A stretch of 64,000 bases of DNA. Origin: Fimbriimonadaceae bacterium (GTDB lineage: Bacteria; Armatimonadota; Fimbriimonadia; Fimbriimonadales; Fimbriimonadaceae). The position numbers and the translations under genes are program-made. The DNA lies in contig JAHBTB010000005.1 in assembly GCA_019638795.1 (NCBI GenBank), forward strand, positions 174,537 to 238,536. Reading direction: 5' to 3'. Positions 24,179 to 33,804 of this stretch are shown piece by piece (the stretch's first letter is position 1; every line of letters starts with the position of its first letter). The notes beneath the pieces were generated by a model that did not search any database, had not been told where the DNA came from, and was given only the letters and a program-made list of their open reading frames with translations.

Positions 24179-26023
24179 GTGTCCATCAGCAACATCCGCA
24201 ACATGATCGAGAACAAGGGCTGCCAGGTCGGCCTGGTCGTCATCGGCGTCCTATCGCTGATCGGCTTGGCCGGAGTCGGTTCCTTTGGCAACATGTTCGG
24301 GGGTCTGACCGGCGCGGACAAGCAGATCGACCAGACGCCGCCGGTGCTGGAACTCGGCAACATCAAGCTGACCGAAGCCAATTTCCAGGCCGTGTTCAGC
24401 GACTCGTCCGAAAAAATGGGGCAGTTGGTCAACCAAGACCCCGACTTCCGCCTCCAATTTATGGCCAAGGCGGCCACCACATTGGCGAACCAGGCCGCCG
24501 TCAAGGCCATCGCCGCCGAACGGAAGGTGAACCTGGACGACAAGGCGATCATCGCCATGGCCGAGAAGAGCCTGAACGACTGGATCGCCCAACAGAAGGA
24601 AATCTTGGTCGCGACCGGCAAGATCAAGGCCGACGCCTCCGCCTCGGAGGTTGACGCCGCGATGAAGGCCGCCCTGGGTGGCCGGGACATCAAAGACCTC
24701 GTGTCGGCCCGGGTGGAGGCGGTGAAGCAGCAACTGGCCGACCCGGCCAAGCGCGAAGTCCTCGTCAACGGGGCGACCGTCCAGGCCCTCATCGAGGCCG
24801 AGGCCGCCAAGCACCAAGTCAGCGACGATGTCCTGAAGAAGGACTACGAAAGTTTCACCCTCGACCAGGTGCCCTTCCAAGACCAGACCGTGCCGCTGGA
24901 AGAGCGCAAGGCCCTGGCCGAGAAAGCCCTCGCCGACGCCAAAGCGGGCAAATCGCTCGAAGAAATCCGCAAGGCGTACGCCCCGAAGGAAACGACCGCC
25001 CCCGTGACGATGAGCCGCGGCATGATCAACCTGGATCCCGTCCTCAAGCCGATCGGCGACCTGAAAGTCGGCGAGTGGAGCGGCGTGCTCATCTACCAGG
25101 GCTTCCCCGTCGTCTACCGAGTCGCCAAGATCGCGCCGAACCTGCCCGCCGACTTTGAGAAAAACGTGGCCAAGTACCGCGAGTCTCACTCCATGACCCT
25201 TGCCCAGAAGGCGGTCAACGACCTTGTCACTGAGAAGGTCAAGGGCGTCAAGTGGTTGTCGGCCGGGCTCGAACTCATCGTCAACTATCAGAAGGAGACG
25301 GCCGACCGAGAGCTCACCACCGACAGCGCCAAACGAAAAGCCGCCCTGCAAAAGCTCAATGAGGACGCCAAGGCCCTCGCCGCAAAAGCGCCCGCCGCCG
25401 CCCCCAAGGACGGCACTGCTGCCGTGGTGACGTCCAGGCTCGACGACGAGGCCGCCGCCCTGGTGCGCAACGCCACGTCCAAGCAGCTTTACGCCATGGC
25501 GACGCCGACCGAACAAGCGGACATGGCCCAAGACCGCCTGGAGTCGCTCCAAGCCGTACTCCAGTTCGTCGACAGCACCAACGTGCGCATGGAGATCGTG
25601 GACGTCGCAGTCAAGGCCGACGACAACGACACCGCGGCCGAGAACCTGGCCGAAGCGGCGATGTCCCTGGGCCGGCCCGACCCCGTCTCGGAAGCCGCCT
25701 ATGCGACGATCAGCAAGAAGCTTGACGAGCTGAAAAAGGCGAACAAGCTCACCGACGCGACGGCGAAGAAAGCGGAAGAGGCCCTGCAGTCTTGGCTCAA
25801 GGACAAGATCCAGTACGAAAAGGACCAAGAGGAGCTCAAAAAGCAGAATGAAGAGCGGGACAAGGCGCTGAAGGCGGAAGAAGAAAAGGCCGCCGCAGAG
25901 AAAGCCGCCGCGGAAAAGGACAAGAAACCCGCTGACAAGCCTAAGGCGGGGGACGCCAAGTCCGGCGAAGGAAAGTCGATGGAAGACCAGTTCCTCGTCC
26001 CGAACGCGAAGAAAGGGAACTGA
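24179..26023 (+). CDS. PpiD/SurA-like membrane-anchored chaperone (peptidyl-prolyl isomerase-like)
   Basis: 614 residues with a GTG start preceded by AGGAG six bases upstream. One N-terminal transmembrane helix (CQVGLVVIGVLSLIGLAGVG) leads into a SurA_N-like helical segment (LGNIKLTEANFQAVFSDSS through the KAIAAERKVNLDDKAIIAMA region). A parvulin-like segment follows around residues 230-350 (SLEEIRKAYAPKETTAPVTM; MINLDPVLKPIGDLKVGEWS; GFPVVYRVAKI). The C-terminus is a long lysine/glutamate/alanine-rich, probably helical tail (EEEKAAAEKAAAEKDKKPAD). The architecture suggests a periplasmic folding factor like PpiD. The parvulin core is divergent, so catalysis is uncertain. rsmI starts two bases after its stop. 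Confidence 0.72.
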   Translation: MSISNIRNMIENKGCQVGLVVIGVLSLIGLAGVGSFGNMFGGLTGADKQIDQTPPVLELGNIKLTEANFQAVFSDSSEKMGQLVNQDPDFRLQFMAKAATTLANQAAVKAIAAERKVNLDDKAIIAMAEKSLNDWIAQQKEILVATGKIKADASASEVDAAMKAALGGRDIKDLVSARVEAVKQQLADPAKREVLVNGATVQALIEAEAAKHQVSDDVLKKDYESFTLDQVPFQDQTVPLEERKALAEKALADAKAGKSLEEIRKAYAPKETTAPVTMSRGMINLDPVLKPIGDLKVGEWSGVLIYQGFPVVYRVAKIAPNLPADFEKNVAKYRESHSMTLAQKAVNDLVTEKVKGVKWLSAGLELIVNYQKETADRELTTDSAKRKAALQKLNEDAKALAAKAPAAAPKDGTAAVVTSRLDDEAAALVRNATSKQLYAMATPTEQADMAQDRLESLQAVLQFVDSTNVRMEIVDVAVKADDNDTAAENLAEAAMSLGRPDPVSEAAYATISKKLDELKKANKLTDATAKKAEEALQSWLKDKIQYEKDQEELKKQNEERDKALKAEEEKAAAEKAAAEKDKKPADKPKAGDAKSGEGKSMEDQFLVPNAKKGN

Positions 26024-26025
26024 CC

Positions 26026-26733
26026 ATGGCCCAGGGACGGCTCGTGTTGGTCGCGACGCCCCTGGGCAACTTGGGTGACCTCAGCCCCCGCGCCGCCGAC
26101 GCGCTCTCGACGGCCACCCAATGGGCGGTCGAAGACACCCGTGTCTCCGCCAGCCTGCAACGCCACCTGGGGCTGAAGCGGCCCATGACGGTGCTGAACG
26201 ACCACACCCCTCACGCACGCTTGACGCAGTTGGTCGACGCGGTGGAAGCCGGCGAGACGGTCGCGGTCTTGAGTGACGCAGGCACACCGGCGGTCAGCGA
26301 CCCCGGGGCCGAACTGGTCGACGCCTGCCATGTCCGCGGCCTGGTCGTCGACGCCACACCGGGCCCGAGCGCGGTGACGACCGCCCTCAGTCTTTCCGGC
26401 TTCTACGCCCAACGGTTTGCGTTCCTCGGGTTCCTCCCACGGAAGCCCGGGCCGATGCGCGAAGTCCTCTTCCCTTTTGCCGAGAGCACCTTGACCCTCG
26501 TCTTCTTCGAGTCGCCGTTCCGGGTCGAAGCCTTGCTCCGGGCCTGCGCCGACACCCTTGGCGACCGTCGCTATGCGGTCTGCCGGGAGCTGACCAAAAT
26601 CCACCAGCAAGTTTGGCGGGGACGCTTGCCCCAGACGCCGACGGAGAAGGAAGTCACAAAGAAGGGCGAATTCACCGTGGTAGTCGAAGGAAACCGCCGT
26701 CGTGGGCCAATAAACGACAATGAGGACGCTTAG
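26026..26733 (+). CDS. rsmI: 16S rRNA (cytidine1402-2'-O)-methyltransferase
   Basis: 235 residues of the tetrapyrrole-methylase fold. RsmI methylates the ribose of C1402 in the ribosomal P site. Motifs: LVLVATPLGNLGDLSPRA at the start, EDTRVSASLQRHLGL, VAVLSDAGTPAVSDPGAELV (S-adenosylmethionine site), TPGPSAVTTALSLSGF and FFESPFRVEALL, then CRELTKIHQQVWRG. It is shorter than the ~280-residue E. coli protein because the C-terminal helical domain is missing, as in many bacterial orthologues. It follows the PpiD-like gene by two bases and carries within its 3' end a promoter-like sequence for the next gene. Confidence 0.93.
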   Translation: MAQGRLVLVATPLGNLGDLSPRAADALSTATQWAVEDTRVSASLQRHLGLKRPMTVLNDHTPHARLTQLVDAVEAGETVAVLSDAGTPAVSDPGAELVDACHVRGLVVDATPGPSAVTTALSLSGFYAQRFAFLGFLPRKPGPMREVLFPFAESTLTLVFFESPFRVEALLRACADTLGDRRYAVCRELTKIHQQVWRGRLPQTPTEKEVTKKGEFTVVVEGNRRRGPINDNEDA

Positions 26734-26741
26734 GCTATAAT
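26714..26741 (+). promoter_or_regulatory. Sigma70-like promoter of the polysaccharide export gene
   Basis: ACGACA at 26714-26719 (four of six matches to TTGACA) and a perfect TATAAT at 26736-26741 are separated by 16 bases. The element overlaps the rsmI stop codon and would start transcription near 26748, about 42 bases before the ATG at 26790. It is the only exact TATAAT I noted in an upstream region of this window. Confidence 0.5.
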
Positions 26742-26789
26742 CTCGGGAGAGACCCGGGAATAGGGTCTGGACGTCGTATTGACAAGGAC

Positions 26790-27737
26790 ATGTCGAAGAT
26801 GAGGGCAGCTCGATTTCTAGTGACGCTCGGGGTTCTGATGGCCGCGCTCTTGGCCTCGGCCCAAGTGCCGACCAGCGGGACCTACCGCATCCAGGTCGAA
26901 GACGTCCTTCAGGTCAAGGTTTACAAAGAGGTCGAGGTGGCCCAGCAGTTGCAAGTCCTGCCTGACGGCAACATCACCGCCCCCTTCGTGGGGTTGGTGC
27001 GCGCTGCGGGGCGCACATGCGAAGAGTTGCGCCAGGAACTGGCGGACCTCTACAAAAAAGTCCTCCTCATCAAGGAGCCGATCGTCTCGGTCGAAGTCAT
27101 CACCATCCGTCGTATCCACGCGTCGGCGGGCGGCGCCGTGGCGAAGCCGGGCGTGTTCGAAGTGCGTCCCGGTGAGACCGTTCTGGACTTGCTCCAGTAC
27201 GGCGGCGGCACCTTCATGGACGGCCGCGCCGAACTGAAGCGCGCCTACCTCCGCCACAAGGCCAGCCGAGAGGTCGTGCCCATCGACTTGCAGGCCCTGC
27301 TCGTTAAGGGTGACATGTCGCAAAACTACGTCATCCAAGACGGTGACGAGTTGGTCGTCCCCGAGGAGAACCGCAACCGCATCATCGTCGACGGCGTCGT
27401 CCGCACGCCGACCGTCGTCCCCTACCGCGAGCCGATGCGCGTCTTGGAGGCGGTCAACAGCGCGGGTGGCGCGGTGGACGACCGCTCCAAGTTCTCCAAG
27501 GTGCAAGTCATCCGCGAGATCACGGGCCGACCGGGCAGCTACATCAGCATCGAGTGCGACCTTGTCGCGTTCAAGAACAAGGGCGACGCAAAGCAAAACA
27601 TCATGCTTGAGCCCGGCGACATCGTCTATGTGCCCGACACCGGTAACCTGAGGCTTGACAAGATCGGCGCCCTTGCCAACTTCGTCTTCATCCTCGACCG
27701 GTTCGGTATCAACTTCCTCGGTCTGACGAGGCGCTGA
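26790..27737 (+). CDS. Polysaccharide biosynthesis/export protein (Wza-type, SLBB domains)
   Basis: 315 residues with a signal peptide (FLVTLGVLMAALLASAQ). The Poly_export domain (YRIQVEDVLQVKVYKEVEVA; VLPDGNITAPFVGLVRAAGR) covers residues ~30-110 and is followed by two SLBB repeats (HASAGGAVAKPGVFEVRPGE and IIVDGVVRTPTVVPYREPMR). Such proteins form or line the outer-membrane/periplasmic exit for capsule or exopolysaccharide. No lipobox is seen, unlike E. coli Wza. No glycosyltransferases or Wzc-like kinase lie next to it, so this is an isolated export gene. It ends at a strong terminator shared with the convergent dioxygenase gene. Confidence 0.85.
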   Translation: MSKMRAARFLVTLGVLMAALLASAQVPTSGTYRIQVEDVLQVKVYKEVEVAQQLQVLPDGNITAPFVGLVRAAGRTCEELRQELADLYKKVLLIKEPIVSVEVITIRRIHASAGGAVAKPGVFEVRPGETVLDLLQYGGGTFMDGRAELKRAYLRHKASREVVPIDLQALLVKGDMSQNYVIQDGDELVVPEENRNRIIVDGVVRTPTVVPYREPMRVLEAVNSAGGAVDDRSKFSKVQVIREITGRPGSYISIECDLVAFKNKGDAKQNIMLEPGDIVYVPDTGNLRLDKIGALANFVFILDRFGINFLGLTRR

Positions 27738-27752
27738 GAAAGGCCTGACGAA

Positions 27753-27794
27753 AAAGAGAGCGGCCGGTCCGAAATCGGACCGGCCGCTCTCTTT
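27753..27794. terminator. Bidirectional intrinsic terminator, perfect 20-bp stem
   Basis: A left arm at 27753-27772 and right arm at 27775-27794 are perfectly complementary over 20 bp with a two-base loop. The stem core is GAGAGCGGCCGGTCCGA; the outer bases are AAA on one side and TTT on the other, giving U-tracts in both directions. It lies between the convergent stop codons at 27737 and 27812. Confidence 0.9.
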
Positions 27795-27811
27795 GTACCT
27801 GCCTTGGGTGG

Positions 27812-28624
27812 TCAGAACGAAGCCCAGTCGATATCGCCGCCACGGCGGCGTTCCCGGAAGTTCTTGTCGGTCAGCACGATCGTGAACGGCGACTTGTAAC
27901 CTTCACCCTTGGCCGACAAGTCGAGCAGGAGTTGGTCTCCCGCGCGCCCGCCACCTTCGGCCCGTTCGTTATAGATCCCATCCATCTTGTTCGTCGTGTA
28001 GCGTTGCCCACGCGCGTTATAGGGCGCCTGGCTGTACACCTGCTTGATCTGGTCCGGCTTGAAGAACATCTGCGACGTCAATTCAACGGTTCGCTCGGAC
28101 GCCTCGTGGAACTTGCGGACTTTGAAGTGGATATGTGGCGCCCGTCCGGGATACCAGCCCGGGACGATTGTCCGAAAGCGGGTCAACCCCTTGTCGTCGG
28201 TCACCTGGTGGCCACGGAGCCATTTCTGACCCGACGTGTCCTCGTAGTTCATAGGAGAGTCAATGTCGCTGTACTTGCCACCGGTGTCGCAATGCCACAG
28301 ATCGACCTGGGCCGCCGCCAACGGGACAAACGAGGTGCCCACGAGTTTGAGGACCTTGACCTCTAGGTCAAAGAGTTTCCCGTTCGCCACCCCTTCCCGC
28401 TTACGGTCACCTCTCAGGTCCGAGCGGTTGAGCTTCTCATCGACGAAGAACGGCCCTTCGGTCAGTTCCGGGCTGGCGATCAATCCGGTCTGCTTTTTGT
28501 CGGCCTCCTGCAGCAAGGCCAAGGCGTGGGCGGGAAACGCGGCCACTGCCCCGGCCGAGATGGCCCAGCGGAGTACGTCGCGTCGCGTGTGGATGATCCC
28601 TATTGTCGCGTCATCTGCGTCCAT
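27812..28624 (-). CDS. Intradiol ring-cleavage dioxygenase-like protein
   Basis: About 270 residues. The N-terminus has a possible twin-arginine leader (HTRRDVLRWAISAGAVAAFP), so the protein may be exported by TatC. The body is the dioxygenase_C fold: LTEGPFFVDEKLNRSDLR, AAQVDLWHCDTGGKYSDID and PGWYPGRAPHIHFKVRKF. The non-haem Fe(III) ligands of intradiol enzymes, two tyrosines and two histidines, are present (GKYSD; WYPGRAPHIHF). Secreted intradiol dioxygenases of this type act on catechol-like aromatics; the substrate here is unknown. ATG at 28624 chosen; an in-frame TTG lies five codons upstream. Confidence 0.85.
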   Translation of the reverse strand: MDADDATIGIIHTRRDVLRWAISAGAVAAFPAHALALLQEADKKQTGLIASPELTEGPFFVDEKLNRSDLRGDRKREGVANGKLFDLEVKVLKLVGTSFVPLAAAQVDLWHCDTGGKYSDIDSPMNYEDTSGQKWLRGHQVTDDKGLTRFRTIVPGWYPGRAPHIHFKVRKFHEASERTVELTSQMFFKPDQIKQVYSQAPYNARGQRYTTNKMDGIYNERAEGGGRAGDQLLLDLSAKGEGYKSPFTIVLTDKNFRERRRGGDIDWASF

Positions 28625-28679
28625 GCGCCATTCTAACAAGCACTCCTGCGCTTGTAAAGGAGGAGCAGGAAGGGGTTCG

Positions 28680-28703
28680 CCAAGGGCCGTCGCCGGCCCT
28701 TGG
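28680..28703. terminator. Hairpin downstream of the superoxide dismutase gene
   Basis: CCAAGGGCC and GGCCCTTGG form a perfect 9-bp stem around a six-base loop, 20 bases past the superoxide dismutase stop on the minus strand. There is no clear U-tract after it, so it may act as an RNA-stabilising hairpin or a weak terminator. Confidence 0.45.
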
Positions 28704-28722
28704 ATCAGACGTCTTCAGGCCT

Positions 28723-29352
28723 TCAGCGCCCGGCAAGGACAGTGGCGTAGCGGGCCGCGACCTTGTCCCAGTTAATGACGCTCCAGACGGCGGCCAAGTA
28801 GTCAGGGCGGCGGTTCTGATAGTTCAGATAGTAGGCGTGCTCCCACACGTCGATGCCAAGGAGCGGCACCAAGTTCTGCGACAAGGGCGAGTCTTGGTTG
28901 GCGGTGCTCAAGACCTGGAGGTTGCCCAGTTCGTCGGAGGCCAGCCAAGCCCATCCGGACCCGAACCGCTTCGCCCCGGCATCGTTCACCTGTGACTTCA
29001 GTTGGTCAAGCCCACCGAAAGTCTCGTTGATCTTGTCCGCCAAGGCGCCGGACGGAGCTGACGACCCGCCCGGGGTCAAGATGTCCCAGAACAAGGTGTG
29101 GTTGGCATGGCCACCACCGTTGTTACGGACGGCCGCCTTAGTCGCGTCGGGCACGGGCAGGACGTCAAGGTCCACCAGTAAGTTCTCGACGGGCAACTCG
29201 GTCACCGCCGGGTAGTCCTTCAGCGCCGCGTTGAGGTTGTTCACGTAAGCCTGGTGGTGCTTGCCGTGGTGGATCTCCATGGTCTTGGCGTCAATGTGAG
29301 GCTCAAGAGCATCCTTGGCGAAGGGGAGCGGGGGAAGTGTGTATTCAGGCAT
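28723..29352 (-). CDS. sodA: Superoxide dismutase, Fe/Mn family (Mn-like)
   Basis: 209 residues. It converts superoxide to hydrogen peroxide and oxygen. Metal ligands: His in [15 protein letters not shown], His in [12 protein letters not shown], and Asp/His in [20 protein letters not shown]. The GGGHANH context and [17 protein letters not shown] favour manganese. No export signal, so cytoplasmic. AAGAGA precedes the ATG. It sits 24 bases downstream of the 5'-nucleotidase gene on the same strand. Confidence 0.95.
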   Translation of the reverse strand: MPEYTLPPLPFAKDALEPHIDAKTMEIHHGKHHQAYVNNLNAALKDYPAVTELPVENLLVDLDVLPVPDATKAAVRNNGGGHANHTLFWDILTPGGSSAPSGALADKINETFGGLDQLKSQVNDAGAKRFGSGWAWLASDELGNLQVLSTANQDSPLSQNLVPLLGIDVWEHAYYLNYQNRRPDYLAAVWSVINWDKVAARYATVLAGR

Positions 29353-29376
29353 AGTGGTTCTCTTTTCTACTCCCAG

Positions 29377-30948
29377 TCACCGGAGAGGTGCTGGGTTGCC
29401 CTGGGCCGTCCTGCCGCCCAGGCGCTTCAACCGGCGCGGCTGGGCGACCCCGACCGGGCTGTGAGCTTTGAAGTAGTCGATGAGGACGTCCAGGTCGACG
29501 AGCCCGGTGTCGGTCCGCTTCCCCTTTGCCTCCTTGATGACGTCATGCTTGTCGCCGCCGCCCGCGATGAAGCTGTTGAACGTGATCGTGTAGGTCGCCG
29601 TCAGGTCGACGGGCTGTCCCGCCACCACAAGGTCGGTGACACGCTGGCCCGCCGGCTTGGAGGGGTCGTAGGCATACGACGTCCCCACCGACGGGTACAG
29701 CATCCCCGCCTCGCCGGCCCCGCTGTCCAGGGCCGCCTTGAGTTCGGCACCGGTCAGTTCCAGGAGGACCAGAGTGTTGGCAAACGGCGCCACCTCAAGG
29801 GCCTTGCTATAGGTCACCGGCCCGACCGCGAGGTCGGCGCGCACCCCTCCGGCGTTGGTGAACGCGGCCACCGCACCAAACTTTTTCGTCGCCTCCAGCA
29901 TCGCGTCGGCGATCACGTCGCCCATGCTCGAACCGGTGCCGTCGGCGTTGCTCCGCGTCAAGGGCGCGGAGACTTGACCGACCACCGCGGCCCGCTGGGC
30001 CTCGATCGGCTTGGCGAACGCCGCGTAGAGGGCGGTGACAAACGGGGCCTCGGGCACGTCCTCGGTGACTGGGATCGGAGCCCCGTCCCAAGACTTGATG
30101 TGGCCATCGTCATCGAAGGTCACCTGGATACGGCCCAGCACTTTCCCCCACTCCCAGGCCTGGACCACCAGCACCTTTTGGCCGTCCGCGCCTTCGACGA
30201 CCGTGGGGTAGGGTCCCTTGCCGACGAAGCCCTTCAAGCCGGTGTCGCCCAGCAGGGTGTGGCTGTGCCCTCCGACGACAAGGTCAAGACCGTGGATCTT
30301 CTTGGCCAAATCTTGCTCCACGTCGTAGCCGCAGTGGCTGACGAGGATGACCTTGTCGATCTTCTCCTTCATCAGGCCGTCGACGGCTTCTTGGATGGAC
30401 GTGACCAAGTCCTTGACCTTCACGTTCGGCCCGGGCGAACTGATGTTGGTCACGTCGGGAGTCGTCGCCCCCACGATGCCGATCCTTTGGCCACCGACTT
30501 CGACCACCGCACTCGGCTTGACGAGGTCGCGCAGGAGAGGCTCGGCGGAAAAGTCGAGGTTCGCCGACAGCACGGGGAACGAGGCGTTCTTCACAAACTT
30601 CGCCAGGGTGGCCGGCCCTCGGTCGAACTCATGGTTCCCCACCGCCATGGCCTGGTAGCCGATCGCGTTCATGTAGGCGAGGTCGGCTAAGCCCTCGTAC
30701 GTGTTGAAGAACATCGTCCCTTGGAACACGTCTCCCCCGTTGAGCAACAGGGTGTTGTCCGCCTTTTCCCGCTCCCTCAGGATCAAGGTGGCCTGCCTCG
30801 CGTAGCCACCCAAGACCCTGTCCCGCACCTTCGTCGCTTCCGCATGGGCGTGCATGTCGTTGGTGTGGAGGATCGTCAGGGTGAAGGGTTCCGAGAAACA
30901 CAGGGACCCCACAAAGAAGGCGAGCAGGCTCGCGATGGCCCGGTACAT
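29377..30948 (-). CDS. 5'-nucleotidase / UDP-sugar hydrolase family, exported
   Basis: 523 residues with an N-terminal signal peptide (IASLLAFFVGSLCFS). The calcineurin-like metallophosphatase domain shows ILHTNDMHAHAEA, LLNGGDVFQGTMFF, AVGNHEFDRGPATL, LVSHCGYDVEQDLAK and VVGGHSHTLLGD, a complete two-metal site. The C-terminal 5'-nucleotidase domain follows (VAAFTNAGGVRADLAVGPVT; EVAPFANTLVLLELTGAELK; TITFNSFIAGGGDKHDV) and supplies the substrate-specificity pocket. It hydrolyses nucleoside monophosphates and possibly UDP-sugars in the periplasm to recover phosphate and nucleosides. A TATATC hexamer lies seven bases before the ATG and no Shine-Dalgarno sequence is seen. Confidence 0.92.
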   Translation of the reverse strand: MYRAIASLLAFFVGSLCFSEPFTLTILHTNDMHAHAEATKVRDRVLGGYARQATLILREREKADNTLLLNGGDVFQGTMFFNTYEGLADLAYMNAIGYQAMAVGNHEFDRGPATLAKFVKNASFPVLSANLDFSAEPLLRDLVKPSAVVEVGGQRIGIVGATTPDVTNISSPGPNVKVKDLVTSIQEAVDGLMKEKIDKVILVSHCGYDVEQDLAKKIHGLDLVVGGHSHTLLGDTGLKGFVGKGPYPTVVEGADGQKVLVVQAWEWGKVLGRIQVTFDDDGHIKSWDGAPIPVTEDVPEAPFVTALYAAFAKPIEAQRAAVVGQVSAPLTRSNADGTGSSMGDVIADAMLEATKKFGAVAAFTNAGGVRADLAVGPVTYSKALEVAPFANTLVLLELTGAELKAALDSGAGEAGMLYPSVGTSYAYDPSKPAGQRVTDLVVAGQPVDLTATYTITFNSFIAGGGDKHDVIKEAKGKRTDTGLVDLDVLIDYFKAHSPVGVAQPRRLKRLGGRTAQGNPAPLR

Positions 30949-30968
30949 GCCGAGGGATATACCTGGTC

Positions 30969-31628
30969 TCAGTCCATTCGTGGGTCGTGCAGGAACTTGG
31001 CGTGAAGGTCAAGGTACAGGCGGTTGCGTCCGCCCGCATGGACCGCCTTGCCTTTCAGCGCCGCGGGGACCGACGCGATGGTCCGGGGGAAGTAGGGGTC
31101 GACGGCCAGTTCGACGTCGGCCGGGCCGTCTGGCGAGCCGGTGGTCGGGTTGCCGCTTGCCACCAGGTCTGCCACGGCTTGCTCCGGCGACTTGCCCCAG
31201 AAGTTGTCGAGGGCGACCGGTTCGTCGGGACGGTCGAACCGCCACATCCAATAGTTCGTGCCCTCTTGGTTCACGCGGACTTCGCTGGGAAAGACGCCCA
31301 GACCCGAGGGGCAGGCCGTCACCCCCTTGACCTTGTACGGCCCCAAGGTCTCGACCGTCCAACCCGCGCGTGGGTCGCTGGGGGGCCATCCAGTCCACGG
31401 CTTGTACCCGAGAGACTCCTTAAGGTCGCGGCGGTCGGGCATCCGGTCGTCGTTGTCGTCCATGTAGAGCTGAAAGGCAAGGCCCAACTGCTTCAGATTG
31501 CTGAGACAGGCCGCTTTCTTCGCCGCTTCCTTCGCTCGGGCGAACACGGGGAACAGGATCGCGGCCAAGACCGCGATGATCGCAATCACGACCAGCAGCT
31601 CGATCAGGGTGAAGGCACGCGGGCGCAT
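30969..31628 (-). CDS. Type IV prepilin-like protein (DUF1559-like, Armatimonadota style)
   Basis: 219 residues. The N-terminus [20 protein letters not shown] is a classical class III signal: a short basic leader cut before Phe by prepilin peptidase, then the hydrophobic helix with Glu5. It continues [20 protein letters not shown] and [20 protein letters not shown], a signature common in Armatimonadota and Planctomycetota pilins. The C-terminus ([18 protein letters not shown]) resembles the 'DGH' end of such pilins. The start at 31628 is preceded by GGAGGA at ideal spacing, the strongest ribosome-binding site noted here. No secretion or pilus assembly genes are nearby. Confidence 0.88.
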   Translation of the reverse strand: MRPRAFTLIELLVVIAIIAVLAAILFPVFARAKEAAKKAACLSNLKQLGLAFQLYMDDNDDRMPDRRDLKESLGYKPWTGWPPSDPRAGWTVETLGPYKVKGVTACPSGLGVFPSEVRVNQEGTNYWMWRFDRPDEPVALDNFWGKSPEQAVADLVASGNPTTGSPDGPADVELAVDPYFPRTIASVPAALKGKAVHAGGRNRLYLDLHAKFLHDPRMD

Positions 31629-31735
31629 GGCTTCCTCCACTCTACGCCGATCGGCCCATCTGCCGCAGTTCCGCCCTAGTCAGGCGTCGGCCTTTGGCCG
31701 CTCACCATCCGGTATGCCAGGTAAAAGACAGCGTC

Positions 31736-33715
31736 ATGTCCGCCGTTGACCAGAAAGTCGTCGACACCCTCCGCTTCCTTGCCGTCGACATGGTCGAACG
31801 GGCGAAGTCCGGACACCCCGGCCTGCCCCTGGGCGCCGCGCCGATGGCCTACGCTTTGTGGTCACGCCACATGCGCTTCGACCCGTCGCGCCCCGATTGG
31901 TTCGACCGCGACCGATTTGTGTTGTCGGCGGGGCACGGCTCGGCCCTGCTTTATGCCTTGCTCCACGTCTTCGGTTACGGGATCGGCATAGACGACCTCA
32001 AAAACTTCCGCCAACTGGGGAGCAAGACGCCGGGCCACCCCGAGCTTGGCGTGACCCCGGGCGTCGAGGTCACGACCGGGCCGCTGGGCCAAGGTTTTGC
32101 CAACGGTGTCGGCATGGCGATCGCCGAGGCTTGGTTGGCCGACCGCTACAACGTGGGCGGCCACAAGATCATTGACCACCACACCTACGCCATTGTCAGC
32201 GACGGTGACCTGATGGAGGGTGTCGCCCAAGAGGCCGCTTCCCTGGCCGGGCACCTGAAACTGGGCAAGCTGGTCTACCTCTATGACGCCAACGACATCA
32301 GCTTGGACGGCCCCACCGACCTGAGCTTTAGCGACGACACCGCGACCCGCTTTGCCGCCGTCGGCTGGCATGTCGAGCGCGTCGAGGCTGGCGAAGACTT
32401 GGAAGCGGTCTCTGCTGCCCTCGAGCGCGCCAAGGCGGTCACCGACAAACCAAGCCTCGTGATCGTCCACACCGTCATCGGGTTCGGAAGCCCCAAGGCG
32501 GGCACAAGCAGCGCCCACGGCTCGCCCCTGGGGGCCGAGGCCACCAAGGCGACTAAGGAAAAGCTTGGCTGGCCCGTCGAACCGCCGTTCCTCGTGCCGG
32601 CCGAAGCGACGAACAACCGGGACGCCGCCATCGCCAAGGGGTCCGCATTGTCCAGTGCCTGGGACGAGAAACTCACCGCCTACCGGCACGACCACCCCGC
32701 CCTGGCCGCCGAGTTGGACGACCTCGTCGCGGGCCGTCTGCCTTCCGGGTGGGACACGCACTTGGACGAACTGGTCTTTGACAAGCCGACCGCAACCCGG
32801 ACGGCCGGGGGCAAGGCCCTGGACGCCGCCGCCAAAGGCCTCGCCTGGCTGGTCGGCGGGGCGGCCGATCTCAGCGGTTCGACCAAGACGGCCGTCTCCG
32901 GGGCACCTGTCTTCGGCCCCGCGACTCCGGGCGGGCGAAACGTCTACTACGGTGTCCGGGAGCACGCGATGGGCGCTGTGGTCAACGGGATGGTCGCCCA
33001 CGGTCTGCGCGCCTACGGGTCGACGTTCCTCGTGTTCAGCGACTATATGCGCGGCTCCGTCCGGGTGGCGGCCCTCAGCCAGCAGCCCAGCTTGTTCGTC
33101 TTCACCCACGACAGCGTCTGCGTCGGCGAGGACGGCCCGACTCACGAGCCGGTCGAGCAGGTCATGTCCCTTCGCCTTGTGCCCGGACTGGAGGTGTACC
33201 GCCCCGCCGACGGCCTTGAGACGGTCGAGTGCTGGCGTCAGGCCTTGGCGCGAGAAACGACCGCGGCGATCGTGCTGAGCCGCCAAGACTTACCGCCGCT
33301 TCCGGTCGCACCCGCGGCCGTCCGCGCCGGCGTCGCCAAGGGGGCGTATGTCGTGGCGGACGGGGGCGACGTGCTGATCGCGGCGACCGGTTCGGAGGTC
33401 TCCTTGGCCCTGGCCGCCCGCGACGCCCTGGCGGGCAAGGGGACCATGGCCCGGGTTGTCTCGATGCCCTGCGTCGAGATGTTCAGGCAGTTGCCCGCCG
33501 CCGAACGAGACGCCATTGTCCCGCCGTCGATGCCCAAGGTCTCCGTCGAGGCCGGGGTCACCACGGGATGGCAGGACATCCTAGGCCCCGGCACGAAGGC
33601 GGTCGGCATCGACCGCTTTGGCGAGTCGGCCCCAGGCGAGCAAGTCTATGCGCACCTGGGCATGACCGTTGAGCGCGTCGTCGCCGTGTGTCAAGAAGCT
33701 GTCAAGTCGAAATAG
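31736..33715 (+). CDS. tkt: Transketolase
   Basis: 659 residues, full length. It transfers two-carbon units between sugar phosphates with thiamine diphosphate in the pentose phosphate pathway. Motifs: [58 protein letters not shown], the diphosphate/Mg site [20 protein letters not shown]...[11 protein letters not shown], and the C-terminal half with [16 protein letters not shown] (catalytic glutamate) and [20 protein letters not shown]. The ATG at 31736 fits the conserved start. It heads a plus-strand set with transaldolase and phosphoglucose isomerase, and its cofactor path includes thiN at 43691. Confidence 0.97.
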   Translation: MSAVDQKVVDTLRFLAVDMVERAKSGHPGLPLGAAPMAYALWSRHMRFDPSRPDWFDRDRFVLSAGHGSALLYALLHVFGYGIGIDDLKNFRQLGSKTPGHPELGVTPGVEVTTGPLGQGFANGVGMAIAEAWLADRYNVGGHKIIDHHTYAIVSDGDLMEGVAQEAASLAGHLKLGKLVYLYDANDISLDGPTDLSFSDDTATRFAAVGWHVERVEAGEDLEAVSAALERAKAVTDKPSLVIVHTVIGFGSPKAGTSSAHGSPLGAEATKATKEKLGWPVEPPFLVPAEATNNRDAAIAKGSALSSAWDEKLTAYRHDHPALAAELDDLVAGRLPSGWDTHLDELVFDKPTATRTAGGKALDAAAKGLAWLVGGAADLSGSTKTAVSGAPVFGPATPGGRNVYYGVREHAMGAVVNGMVAHGLRAYGSTFLVFSDYMRGSVRVAALSQQPSLFVFTHDSVCVGEDGPTHEPVEQVMSLRLVPGLEVYRPADGLETVECWRQALARETTAAIVLSRQDLPPLPVAPAAVRAGVAKGAYVVADGGDVLIAATGSEVSLALAARDALAGKGTMARVVSMPCVEMFRQLPAAERDAIVPPSMPKVSVEAGVTTGWQDILGPGTKAVGIDRFGESAPGEQVYAHLGMTVERVVAVCQEAVKSK

Positions 33716-33804
33716 TCCTAGGACCAAGGAGATCTGGACGCAATCCATTGCATTTATTCAGTTGTGGGAAGGGAGCGCGGTAAACGCACCCAAGGATCAA
33801 CTCA

